From RUG695 sp050943135 (GTDB lineage: Bacteria > Planctomycetota > Planctomycetia > Pirellulales > Thermoguttaceae): a stretch of DNA of 64,000 nucleotides. Below the pieces are notes generated by a model that searched no databases, was not told the origin of the DNA, and was given only the letters and a program-made list of their open reading frames with translations. Position 1 is the first letter of the stretch. Every line of letters begins with the position of its first letter. Where the stretch lies: contig JBMNOP010000004.1 in the NCBI GenBank assembly GCA_050943135.1, positions 165,573 to 229,572 of the forward strand. The letters run 5' to 3'. Both the position numbers and the translations under genes were made by a program. Shown here one piece after another: positions 1-9,400 of the stretch.

Positions 1-1256
1 TCGACGCGATTGCCGAAAAACTCCTTGCGGAAGAATCCGAAGATCTCCACTCGATGGGTTACGCCATCAAGTCCACAAACTTGGTTCAGAGGGCTCAGGA
101 AGACCCGGCCAATCTCGACGCACTCTTTGCGTTTGCAGATCAAAAACTCGCCGACAACCCTTCCGAGACACTGAAAAAGCAGATGATCGGCCTCAAAATT
201 CAGGGACACATGATCAAGGTTCAGGAAGATTCCGCCGCTGCCAAAGAGATGCTCGCCTTCCTCGATGAGCAACTGGCCGGGGAACTCAACGAAGAGACAC
301 AAACCCGTCTGGCGACCGTGAAACTTCAGGTTCTGATGATGCAGATGCAGACCGACGCTTCCTATGCCGACGAACTCGAAAAGACCCTCAACGAGATGAA
401 AGATCACGAAGAACTTGAACGGGTTGTTCAGACCGGTTGGGGCGCCCTCTACGTCGGGCAAATCCGCAACATCGCCGAGAACGGCGGAACCATTGACGAT
501 TTCAACGCGGTATTCGAGCAGATCAAGGCGAAAATGAATGAAATGCCGATCCTCGGGTTCCTTGTCGGGAACATTCAGTCGACCATCGACGAAATCGGCA
601 GGAAGAACGGCGACGATGAACTCTCCGATCGCGTTTTGGAGGAACTGATCGCCGCGGCCAACGAATCGGAACACCCAATCGCCCCCCAGGTCGCTACGAG
701 CCTGCAGAGTATCCTTGATCTTTCGCGGCTCCAAGGCAGCGCAATCGTCATCGAAGGAGTACAACTCGGCGAGGACCAAAACAAGTTCTCCACGAACGAT
801 CTCAGCGGGAAATATTTCCTGATCGATATCTGGTCGGCCAAAGACCGGGGTTATTTCGAGTTGCTTGAAGATCTGAGCGCCCTCCGCAAAGATTTCGGCC
901 CGAAGGGGTTCGAAATCGTCGGTATCAACACCGACGAGGGCACCGACGAGATTACCCGTGCCATCGATGTTCTCGAAATGAACTGGCCGGTCCTCTCGAC
1001 GGTCCTTTCCGAAGCCGCCGGGTTCGAAGTACTTCCCGAAGCGCTCGCCGCCCTTCCCCCCGGCATCAAAGTGCTGGCTGGGCCCGACGGTACGGTCGAG
1101 ATCATCGACGATCTTGACAATATCCGTGCCTACCTTACCGAAAAGCTTGGCAAACCGGAAAGTGCCGAGGCCGACGAAAGCGCCGAATCGAGCGATGAGG
1201 ATGAGGCGGAAACAACCACCGAGACGACTGAAACTCCCGAGGGAGAGCAAGAGTAA
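1..1256 (+). CDS. Redoxin/TlpA-like protein lacking the CxxC motif (5' partial)
   Basis: The frame is open back to the first bases, so the true start lies outside the window; the ATG at 54 is only an internal candidate. The first ~230 visible residues are helical and charged. They are followed by a thioredoxin-fold segment with a strand reading YFLIDIWSA, an alpha-helix, then EIVGINTD and a closing GPDGTV strand, the usual layout of TlpA/AhpC-TSA proteins. Where the family has W-C-x-x-C, this protein has WSAKD, so neither redox cysteine is present and disulfide chemistry is not expected. The C-terminus is an acidic Ser/Glu/Thr-rich tail of about 40 residues. The next gene starts 24 nt downstream on the same strand. 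The redoxin fold is fairly secure from the pattern; the role is unknown. Confidence 0.7.
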   Translation, partial: DAIAEKLLAEESEDLHSMGYAIKSTNLVQRAQEDPANLDALFAFADQKLADNPSETLKKQMIGLKIQGHMIKVQEDSAAAKEMLAFLDEQLAGELNEETQTRLATVKLQVLMMQMQTDASYADELEKTLNEMKDHEELERVVQTGWGALYVGQIRNIAENGGTIDDFNAVFEQIKAKMNEMPILGFLVGNIQSTIDEIGRKNGDDELSDRVLEELIAAANESEHPIAPQVATSLQSILDLSRLQGSAIVIEGVQLGEDQNKFSTNDLSGKYFLIDIWSAKDRGYFELLEDLSALRKDFGPKGFEIVGINTDEGTDEITRAIDVLEMNWPVLSTVLSEAAGFEVLPEALAALPPGIKVLAGPDGTVEIIDDLDNIRAYLTEKLGKPESAEADESAESSDEDEAETTTETTETPEGEQE

Positions 1257-1280
1257 ACTTCAAACAAGGGATGATTTCCG

Positions 1281-2354
1281 ATGCGGCGGGTTTTTGTTAC
1301 GGGATCGAGCGGGTTTGTCGGCGTCCAGCTGGTCAAACGGCTTCGTGAAGCGGGCGTTTTCGTCCGCTGTCTCGTCAGAAAAACATCGCGGCGCACGCCA
1401 CTGGAAGCTTTGGATGTCGAGTTCATCGAAGGAGACGTGCGCGACATCAGTTCGCTCCGGCGTGGTGTCGAGGGGGTTGATGCGGTTTTCCATATCGCCG
1501 GTGTGATCAGTGCCAACACACCCGAAGCCTTTATGGATGTCAACCGGTATGGCTGCCGTAACATTGCCGAGACGATCGCCTCCCTGCCCGAACCGAAACC
1601 TGTTTTGATTTCGCTCTCGTCGCAGGCTGCGGCGGGTGCCGGGCATTGTATCCCCAAAACGGAACGTCGGGGGGGCCCAAAATACCGTCCACTCGTCGAA
1701 AGCGACGAGCCGGTTCCCTTCTCCCCATATGGAAAGAGCAAGCTGGCGGGGGAAGAAGAACTCCGCCGGTTTGCCGGCTCGGTTCCGATCACCATTATCC
1801 GTCCGGCCATCGTTTTCGGTGAAGGAGATGTTGCAACGCTCCCGCTCTTCCGTATCGCAAAATGTTCCCCTTTCTTTTGGGTTCCGGGTTTCTCCGAATA
1901 TCCTTTTTCCTACATTTACGTTCAAGACCTGGTATCGCTGCTGATCAAGGCGGCGGAATCGGGCGAAAGGCTTCCCGATACCGATTCGGTCGGAGGGGAC
2001 CTCTCCGGGGAAAGTCCCTTGGCAGGGCGCGGGATCTACTTTGCCGCCTACCCCGAAAACTTCAAATTCGCCCTCTTTGGAAAGATGCTCGGCAAAGCGG
2101 TCGGGCGCAAATGCCTCCCGATCTTCCGCGTCCCTCCTCTCTCGTTGCTCATCTATGCCGCGGTCGCCGAACGGTTCAAACGCCTCGGGTTCCATGTTAT
2201 ACTCGACTGGGACAAAGCCAGGGAAGCGCTCGGTGGCCCCTGGATCTGCTCCTCGGAAAAGGCACAAACCCAACTGGATTTCCGACCGACCGCCTCGATC
2301 CAGGAAGAGATCCGCCGGACGGCCCGGTGGTACGTCGAAAATCGGCGGCTCTGA
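1281..2354 (+). CDS. Extended short-chain dehydrogenase / NAD-dependent epimerase
   Basis: 357 residues. The N-terminus carries the NAD(P)-binding glycine motif GSSGFVG at residues 8-14 on a beta-strand (RRVFVTG). Asp residues follow at the ends of the next strands (EGDVRD), and HIAG matches the family's H-x-A-x. The catalytic Ser region (SLSSQAA, ~112) and the YGKSK motif (Tyr150, Lys154) are intact, so it should be an active oxidoreductase or epimerase acting on a nucleotide-sugar, steroid or polyketide-like substrate. The C-terminal substrate domain (FRVPPLSLLIYAAVAE) resembles the 3-beta-HSD/dihydroflavonol-reductase-like branch. The ATG at 1281 follows a weak AAGGGA site. It lies 24 nt after the redoxin-like gene, so co-transcription is likely. 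Substrate cannot be read from sequence. Confidence 0.85.
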   Translation: MRRVFVTGSSGFVGVQLVKRLREAGVFVRCLVRKTSRRTPLEALDVEFIEGDVRDISSLRRGVEGVDAVFHIAGVISANTPEAFMDVNRYGCRNIAETIASLPEPKPVLISLSSQAAAGAGHCIPKTERRGGPKYRPLVESDEPVPFSPYGKSKLAGEEELRRFAGSVPITIIRPAIVFGEGDVATLPLFRIAKCSPFFWVPGFSEYPFSYIYVQDLVSLLIKAAESGERLPDTDSVGGDLSGESPLAGRGIYFAAYPENFKFALFGKMLGKAVGRKCLPIFRVPPLSLLIYAAVAERFKRLGFHVILDWDKAREALGGPWICSSEKAQTQLDFRPTASIQEEIRRTARWYVENRRL

Positions 2355-2602
2355 ACGTTTTTTGCCCCTCTTCGATTCGGGCAAAACGGCGCCTTTCCCT
2401 CCGAATCACCTCTGATTCCGAATCTGTCCGACGCAAAATAGCACCCGGGGAGCAAATTTCCCGAAATTTTTCTGTTTCCGCCAAAAACGGTCTGGTCAAC
2501 CACGTCGAAAAAGTGTAACCTCCCCTGCTTTCCATTTCGGGGATTTTCCGTGCCGAAAAGGCTTCGGCCGTTCCGAAACCCGCCAGTAGGACGAAAACCA
2601 TT

Positions 2603-4117
2603 ATGATCGGTGATTGTTTAAAGGGGATTCTTTTTACGACTTTTTTGGGATTCGCTTTTTTGGGAATTGCCACCGTTATTCCCGATCCGGTTTGGGATCA
2701 GGTGCCGCCAAGGGTTGTACCCGTCAGAACCTATCTGGCCGACCGGGGCGTTATCAACGAAAAATACGCTTCGGCGCCGACTTCGTCGTCTTCGGTAGCC
2801 GAAGAGCCCAGGCCAAATGAGCCGACGGCTGCTCCCGCATCGCGAGAGCGTGCCGGAGAAGGGGCCGACATGGTCTGTTCCGACGGTGTCTGCCGTCTGG
2901 AAGACCGCGAAACGAAACAGGCTTCCGGACAGGAAATGCCGAATTTTATCCCACTGGCCTCCGTCGACTCCCGCGAAGAGATCCCGACCGGGCCGGTCCG
3001 TAACGAGATGCCGGAACCGAACCGATTTCCCACGGATAAAACCGACTTTTTCGTTCCTCGCAACGAGTCGGCCTTTGTCCCGGAACAGGGACCGGCCGAC
3101 CCCGGATTCGGTGACACGCTCCCTGAACTCGGTTTTGGAGAAGAACCGTTCCCGGAAGAAGATTTCCCCATTCCGAACCAAACCGAATCCTCGGTGGTTC
3201 GGGGCGCCGCGCAGGAACCGCCCACACAGACATTCTCGAGCAACGACTCCTCGTACCGAAAAAGCTCTCCTTTCAAGTCGGTTAACCACTACGAGCAAGA
3301 CAAAGCTCCGCAGTCGACCTCAATCGCCCCGAACGCCGATCACCCGAACAAGTCTGCCGTGGCCCCGAAAGCGCTCGATCCGTCGGTTCACGAACAAATC
3401 GTCTCCTTGGTCAACAGGGGTGAGGGTCCCGGCGCCATTTCGGCATCGTTTCTCGGTCTGAACCGTATTCTCGAAGAACATGGAGATGAACTGACGGAGG
3501 AAGACCGAGGACTTCTGAACAACGCGCTCGACCGAATGGCGTATCGCGTTTTCTATCAACCGGGAGAAAATGTCCTCTGGGAAGAATACACCCCCGGTCC
3601 GCGAGAGACGCTCGGTACGGTTGCTGCGCAGTATAGAGTCACCCCGGAATTTCTCGCCGCGATCAACGCGCTCCGCTTAAAAAGCGATGACCCCTTCCCG
3701 GACGGGCAAAAACTCAAGGTGGTGGAAGGTCCGGTTTCGGCCGATGTCTCGTTCTCGAAAATGGAACTCCTTCTGAAATTCAACGGACTTTATGCCGGAA
3801 GGTTCAAGATGGGGTGTGCTCGGCGGGCCGAACAGGTTCGCGGTGAATTCCCCGTGGTCCGTAAGATCAAAAACCCCGAGTACAACGGGCCACTCGACGA
3901 CGGGAGTATCGGTCGGATTGCCGGGGGTGATACCCGTAACCCACTCGGTTCGTACTGGATCGAGCTGGAAGGGGGCCTCGGCCTACAGGGAACCAATCGC
4001 GAAGATCGTGTCGGTCGGAAGACCGCTGCGGTCGGCGGGCTGATCTTCTCGAACAAAGATATTACCCATTTGAACATCCTCCTTGCGCAAGGGGCGATTG
4101 TAAGGGTTATCGACTGA
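2603..4117 (+). CDS. LysM protein with degenerate L,D-transpeptidase (YkuD) domain
   Basis: 504 residues. An N-terminal hydrophobic segment (residues ~8-25) acts as signal or anchor. A long Pro/Glu/Ser-rich linker follows to ~250, then a helical segment, a LysM-like domain (~327-377, YTPGPRETLGTVAAQYRVT) and a C-terminal domain from ~378 that follows the YkuD pattern, including GEFPVV, NPLG, LGLQGTN, SNKDI and GAIVRV. In active enzymes the core reads HGT...SHGCxR. Here the first His is Gln462, the second His is Val477 and the catalytic Cys is Gly479. The fold is present but all three catalytic residues are gone, so it probably binds cell wall without making 3-3 cross-links. Flanked by an SDR upstream and an M48 protease downstream, with independent spacing (248 and 99 nt). 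Confidence 0.75.
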   Translation: MIGDCLKGILFTTFLGFAFLGIATVIPDPVWDQVPPRVVPVRTYLADRGVINEKYASAPTSSSSVAEEPRPNEPTAAPASRERAGEGADMVCSDGVCRLEDRETKQASGQEMPNFIPLASVDSREEIPTGPVRNEMPEPNRFPTDKTDFFVPRNESAFVPEQGPADPGFGDTLPELGFGEEPFPEEDFPIPNQTESSVVRGAAQEPPTQTFSSNDSSYRKSSPFKSVNHYEQDKAPQSTSIAPNADHPNKSAVAPKALDPSVHEQIVSLVNRGEGPGAISASFLGLNRILEEHGDELTEEDRGLLNNALDRMAYRVFYQPGENVLWEEYTPGPRETLGTVAAQYRVTPEFLAAINALRLKSDDPFPDGQKLKVVEGPVSADVSFSKMELLLKFNGLYAGRFKMGCARRAEQVRGEFPVVRKIKNPEYNGPLDDGSIGRIAGGDTRNPLGSYWIELEGGLGLQGTNREDRVGRKTAAVGGLIFSNKDITHLNILLAQGAIVRVID

Positions 4118-4144
4118 TATCTCATTTTCCGCAACGTCATCTTA

Positions 4145-4153
4145 TGGTATAAT
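4145..4153 (+). promoter_or_regulatory. Extended -10 promoter element before the M48 protease gene
   Basis: TGG followed directly by a perfect TATAAT, i.e. an extended -10. No good -35 is present at 16-18 bp. The ATG of the protease gene is 64 nt downstream. Confidence 0.5.
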
Positions 4154-4216
4154 CTCTTCCAGGCTGGAGCTACGGTCGTACCGCCGTATGGTCGATTTGT
4201 CTGGAGGGGAAACCAT

Positions 4217-6244
4217 ATGAACTTTTTCGAACATGAAGAACGGGCGCAGCGAAAAACCGTCCGCCTCATCGTCTACTATTGCCTGGCCCTGCTGTTGACT
4301 TTCCTGGCCCTTCACTTGGTCATCGCGCCTTTGGTCTACACGGCAGTCACCGCCTCGGCCGAATCGGTCGAATACGGATTACAGGAAGGAGATGATTCAA
4401 CCCGGTTTCTCTTCTCCGCCTGGACCAATCCACTGATTATCGGTATCGACATCCTCATCGTCGGCCTGTTGATCGGCGGGGGAACGCTTTACAAAATCGG
4501 TGAAATGAAACGGTTGGACGGCGATGGGGTCGCAAGTTATTGCGGAGGCAGACGCATTGATCCGCGTACCGCCGACTGGAAAGAAAAACGTCTTCTGAAT
4601 ATCGTCGAAGAGATGGCAATCGCTTCGGGTGTCCCTGTGCCGAATGTCTATGTGTTGCAAGATGAGCCCTCAATCAACGCATTCGCCGCGGGATTCACAA
4701 CGTCGACGAGTGTCATCGCCGTCACCCGGGGAGCGCTCGACTACCTGACCCGCGATGAACTGCAAGGGGTCATCGCCCACGAGTTCAGCCATATCCTTCA
4801 TCAGGATACACGTCTCAGCATGAAACTGGTCGGCGTTCTGTTCGGGCTGGAAATGGTCGCGTTGACCGGCTTTATCATTATGCGCGCCGCGCCGAGAGTC
4901 GCTCCCCGAAGCGACGGCGAAAACAACAACAGTGCCGCAATCATCGTAGGAGTGTTGCTCTTTGGGCTTGCCCTGTTCCTGATCGGGCTCTTCGGCCAAC
5001 TCTTTGCCAATGTTATCCGAGCGGCCGTCTCACGGCAGAGGGAATTCTTGGCCGATGCCTCGGCAGTACAGTTTACCAGGAATCCCGACGGAATCGCGGG
5101 CGCGCTGAAAAAAATCGGAAGCGGTGTCGGTTCCGGCATCGACAACAACAAAGCGATCGAAGTTTCGCACTTCTTTTTCGGAAGTATCTTCGGGCGAAAC
5201 CTTTTCTCCGGTCTGTTCGACTCGCACCCGAACCTGACCACCCGTATCAAGCGGATCGATCCGCTGTTCGATGGCGTTTTCCCGAAGAAGCTCGAAAAGG
5301 TATCCACCGCCGATCAAGAGACAGGCTCGCCTGTATCCGAGAGCGGGACCGACCGGCTCCGAGACCTGGTGCGTAAAACGACGGGAGACGGCGGCGCTGC
5401 CGCCGGGGTCGTACCGGCGGCAGCGGCAGCGGCGATCCTGGATTCGGCCGGGACGGTCACCGAAGAAAAACTCCGTGTGGCAAATGCGCTCTTGGAGAAG
5501 ATACCAGACACCGTAAGCGCGGCAGTGAACGACCAAAACGGGGCAATTGCCACCCTGCTGACGGTCCTGCTCGACACCGACCCGGAGCTTCGTGAAAAGC
5601 AACAGGCCTTCCTCCGGGAACAGGTCGGCGAAGAGGGGCTCACCATCGACATCCTCAAAGGAATTGATATGATCGCTGCCGCACTCGAGGGGGCACCCGA
5701 CACCATAAAGATTCCGATCATTCAAAAGGCATTCCCGATGCTGCGTGGTATGTCCAAGACCGAGTACACCAAAATTCGCAACATTGTCCTTTCGCTGATG
5801 AAGTTCGATGGGCGGATCGATATCCTCGAGTTTACGATTTTCGGTTTCGTTGTTAATGATCTTGACTCTTACTTCCGACTTACCCCGCCGGTCCAGGAAA
5901 CATTCGACAAACCGGAACAGATTGCCGAACCGTTCCGTAAAGCTGCGTCGTGTGTCGCCTACGCCGCCGGTGATAACCCCGAAGAATGTCGTAAGGCATT
6001 TGCCGCCGCCGCCAATCAAATCGGTCTCTCTCTGACGATCCTTCCCAAGGAAGAATGTACCCCCTCCGAGTTCGGTAACGCACTCCGGACGCTGACCTAT
6101 GCCAAGCCGCGGCTTCGGGAAACGATGCTCAAGGCGTTCTACGCCTGTATTACCGACGACGGGTACATCAACGAACGGGAAGGGGAACTGATTCGCGCCA
6201 TTACGGCTTACTTCCGCTGCCCGATGCCGAGTTGGGGGGGGTGA
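4217..6244 (+). CDS. M48 family membrane zinc metalloprotease (HtpX-like) with long C-terminal domain
   Basis: 675 residues. Two N-terminal membrane helices (~18-44, ~73-90) precede the protease domain. The zinc motif HEFSH is at 188-192 and the third ligand Glu276 lies in REFLADA; two more membrane helices lie between them (~202-222, ~240-265). This is the topology of HtpX/Ste24-type quality-control proteases of the inner membrane. HtpX is about 290 residues; here a further ~340 follow, with an Ala/Gly-rich linker (~395-415) and a helical region whose end (DDGYINEREGELIRAI) resembles TerB-like helical domains. The start is fixed by a GGAGGGG site 7-8 nt before the ATG. Protease activity is well supported; the role of the tail is unknown. 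Confidence 0.87.
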   Translation: MNFFEHEERAQRKTVRLIVYYCLALLLTFLALHLVIAPLVYTAVTASAESVEYGLQEGDDSTRFLFSAWTNPLIIGIDILIVGLLIGGGTLYKIGEMKRLDGDGVASYCGGRRIDPRTADWKEKRLLNIVEEMAIASGVPVPNVYVLQDEPSINAFAAGFTTSTSVIAVTRGALDYLTRDELQGVIAHEFSHILHQDTRLSMKLVGVLFGLEMVALTGFIIMRAAPRVAPRSDGENNNSAAIIVGVLLFGLALFLIGLFGQLFANVIRAAVSRQREFLADASAVQFTRNPDGIAGALKKIGSGVGSGIDNNKAIEVSHFFFGSIFGRNLFSGLFDSHPNLTTRIKRIDPLFDGVFPKKLEKVSTADQETGSPVSESGTDRLRDLVRKTTGDGGAAAGVVPAAAAAAILDSAGTVTEEKLRVANALLEKIPDTVSAAVNDQNGAIATLLTVLLDTDPELREKQQAFLREQVGEEGLTIDILKGIDMIAAALEGAPDTIKIPIIQKAFPMLRGMSKTEYTKIRNIVLSLMKFDGRIDILEFTIFGFVVNDLDSYFRLTPPVQETFDKPEQIAEPFRKAASCVAYAAGDNPEECRKAFAAAANQIGLSLTILPKEECTPSEFGNALRTLTYAKPRLRETMLKAFYACITDDGYINEREGELIRAITAYFRCPMPSWGG

Positions 6245-6311
6245 TGTACCGAGGGAACTGTTCGGCGTATGGTCTGATCTTCCCCTTTTCTTTTTCCCTG
6301 ATATCCTTTCA

Positions 6312-6337
6312 CCCCGCCGCCAAAATCTGCGGCGGGG
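6312..6337 (+). terminator. GC-rich hairpin after the M48 protease gene
   Basis: CCCCGCCGC pairs perfectly with GCGGCGGGG over an 8-nt loop. Only a short T-containing stretch (TTGTTG) follows, so intrinsic termination is plausible but not strong. The uvrA promoter begins 4 nt further on. Confidence 0.5.
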
Positions 6338-6340
6338 TTG

Positions 6341-6369
6341 TTGACAAAACCATATCTTTTCGGTTAAAC
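6341..6369 (+). promoter_or_regulatory. Sigma70-type promoter upstream of uvrA
   Basis: A consensus TTGACA at 6341-6346, a 17-bp spacer and TTAAAC at 6364-6369. It sits immediately after a terminator-like hairpin and ~115 nt before the uvrA start. No inverted repeat resembling a LexA operator was seen. Confidence 0.5.
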
Positions 6370-6488
6370 TGGATGATGGGTTTTTCTTACCCTCTTCCGA
6401 CAGAGAGTACCGTTTCCCTTGAAAGAGGTGCAGCTCCCGACTCGTATCGGAGAAGCCGATGGAAAAAGTTTTAACGTTCTGAACAAGT

Positions 6489-9400
6489 GTGAGAGAGAAA
6501 CGCGACTCGATGACAAGACAACCGCCTCTTCCATCAAAGAGCCCTGTCGCAGACCGCCCGACGGCACCTCCGATATCATCCCTCCCCGCGATCCGCGTGA
6601 CCGGGGCGCGGGTACATAACCTGAAAAATATTTCTCTTTCCCTTCCCCGCAATCGAATCACTGCCATCACCGGCCCGAGCGGCAGCGGGAAAAGTTCGCT
6701 CGCCTACGATACGATTTTCGCCGAAGGTCAGCGACAGTACGTCGAATCTCTTTCCGACTATTCCCGCCAATTCCTCCATCAGTTGGAACGCCCCGATGTC
6801 GATGCCATCACGGGGCTTCAGCCGACCATTTCCATCGACCAACGGTTCGGCCTGCGCAATCCGCGAAGCACCATTGCCACGCTGACCGAGATCTACGACT
6901 ATTTACGGGTTCTCTATGCCCGTCTGGGGCTGGCGCACTGTTATGAGTGCGGCCAGGCGATCCGCCAACAGACCCCCGAGGAAATCCTTCAGAAAATCCT
7001 TGATCTGCCGGAAGGGACACGCGTTATTCTCCTGGCCCCGATGGTCAAGGACGAGACGGGCGATCACGCGGCACTCTTTAAGCAACTCAGAAAAGCCGGT
7101 CTGGTCCGCGCTCTGGTCGACGGACAGATGACCGAAATCGAACGGATGCAGCCACTCGACCCAGAAAAGCCACACAGCATCCGGGCGGTGATCGACCGGC
7201 TGATTATCCGAGATGGGGTTCGTCCGCGTCTTTTCGAATCGCTGAAACTTTCGCTCAAAACCGGCGCCGGACTGACAAACTGTCTCTACGAAAAAGAACG
7301 GTCCGTCACCGAAGACGGAAAGACACACAGTCTCTGGAAAGAGCTCACTTTCAGCACGCTCTACCTCTGCCCCCGGTGCCGTATCCACTACGCCGAACTT
7401 CAACCGCGCACTTTCAGCTTCAACTCGCCGTACGGCGTCTGCCCGGTCTGTTTCGGAGTCGGCCGACGTCATGAATTCGATCCGGAACTCGTGATTCCGG
7501 ACCGAACCCTGTCGCTTGCCGATGAGGCGTTTCTGCCGATAAAATACGCTTCGGCAGCTTCAAAAAAGCTATATGCCGAAGCGTTTGCCGCGTTCGAAAC
7601 GCGAACCGGAATCGACGAAAAGAAACCGCTCGACGAATGGCCCGCCGAGGCGCTTGACCTTTTCTTTTACGGCGAACCACATGCCCAGGAAGAGACCGAC
7701 CCCGACGAGCTGTCCATCGACATTCTTGATGGGGAGGAAGATGACATCGAAGATGACGAGCTTCCTCGAAAGAAGCCGGTGGTGACTTCCAAGAAAAAAG
7801 GGAAACGCGCCACCGTGCGTAAGATCGACCCGAACGTGTTTCCCGGGCTCTTTGCCCTTCTCGAGTCGGTCGGCGAAACAACCCGCAGTCAAAAGGAGCG
7901 GGAAAGTCTCGTGCAACTGCGAGCCGAGGTCCCCTGCCGCGCCTGCAAGGGGTCGCGTATCCGCCCCGAGGCGCGGTCGGTGACGGTCTGTGACCGACCT
8001 ATCTACGAGGTTACCGCCCTGACGGTCGACGAGGCGCTGAAATGGTTTCGGGGGCTCGAATTTTCGAAGGACCAACAGGCAATCGCCGTGCCGATTCTCG
8101 AGCAGATTCACGAACGACTCGACTTCATGCAGCGGGTCGGACTCGGATATCTGACACTCGACCGTGCCGCCGACACGCTCAGCGGTGGGGAGCTCCAGCG
8201 TGTCCGGCTTGCCGCCGGCCTGGGGAGCGGTTTGGTCGGGGTCTGCTATATTCTCGACGAGCCTTCGGTCGGTCTGCATCCGCGTGACAACATTCGCCTG
8301 ATCAACGCCATGCGCGCCTTGCAAGAGCGGGGGAACACGATTCTGGTCGTCGAACATAACGAGGCGATCATCCGTGCGGCCGACTGGCTGGTCGATCTCG
8401 GACCGGGTGCCGGAAATCACGGAGGAGAGATTCTCGCCGAAGGGACACCGACCGATGTGGCTGCCGCCGGGACATCGCCAACCGGAAAATACCTGGGAGG
8501 CATCGAGTCGATCCCCGTCCCCGCCAAACGGCGTAAGACGGTAAAAAGCCGCTCGCTCGTCATTGACGGGGTAACGACCAACAACCTAAAAGATATAACC
8601 GTCACGTTCCCCCTGGGAACATTCATCTGTGTTACCGGTGTTTCGGGAAGCGGCAAAAGTTCTTTGATCACCGAAACGCTTGTGCCGGCACTCTCGCGCC
8701 GTCTGACGGGAACCGGCCCCAAACCGGGCGGTCACAAAGGATTGCGCGGTGCCAGTCAGATCGACAAAATGATCGTGATCGACCAATCCCCCATCGGGCG
8801 CTCTCCCCGAAGCAACCCGGCAACCTATTCCGGTCTTTTCGATGAAATCCGGAAGGTTTTTGCGGCATCCAAAGATGCCCGGCGGCTCGGGTTCAAGGCG
8901 AGCCGATTCTCTTTCAACGTGCCGGGGGGGCAGTGCGAAGAGTGCCAGGGACAAGGAATGTGCAAGATCGAGATGCACTTCCTACCCGACATGTATGCCG
9001 TCTGTCCCGCCTGTGGGGGAGCCCGATTTAACCAACAGACGCTCGCCGTGAAATACAAAGAAAAGTCGATTGCCGATATTCTCGACATGCAGGTAGATCA
9101 GGTGGCGGAACTCTTCGAAAATCACCAAACGATCGCGCGCCTCTCGGAAGGGATGCGACAGGTTGGTTTGGGGTATCTGCCGCTCGGTCAGCCTTCGACG
9201 ACCCTTTCGGGCGGAGAGGCGCAACGAATCAAGCTGGCAGCGGAACTTTCACGCGTCGAGACGGGGAACACGCTCTACGTCCTCGACGAACCGACCAGCG
9301 GTCTACATGCCGGCGATATTCGCAAACTCCTCGAAGTCCTTTCTCGCCTCGTTGACATGGGAAATACCGTCATCGTCATCGAACACAATTTGGACGTTAT

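Noticed and set aside
5030..6670. Minus-strand open frame (546 codons) opposite the M48 protease and uvrA start
   Set aside because: Composition is shadow-like (many Arg/Gly/Phe), it spans two real genes and an intergenic promoter, and no domain is visible.
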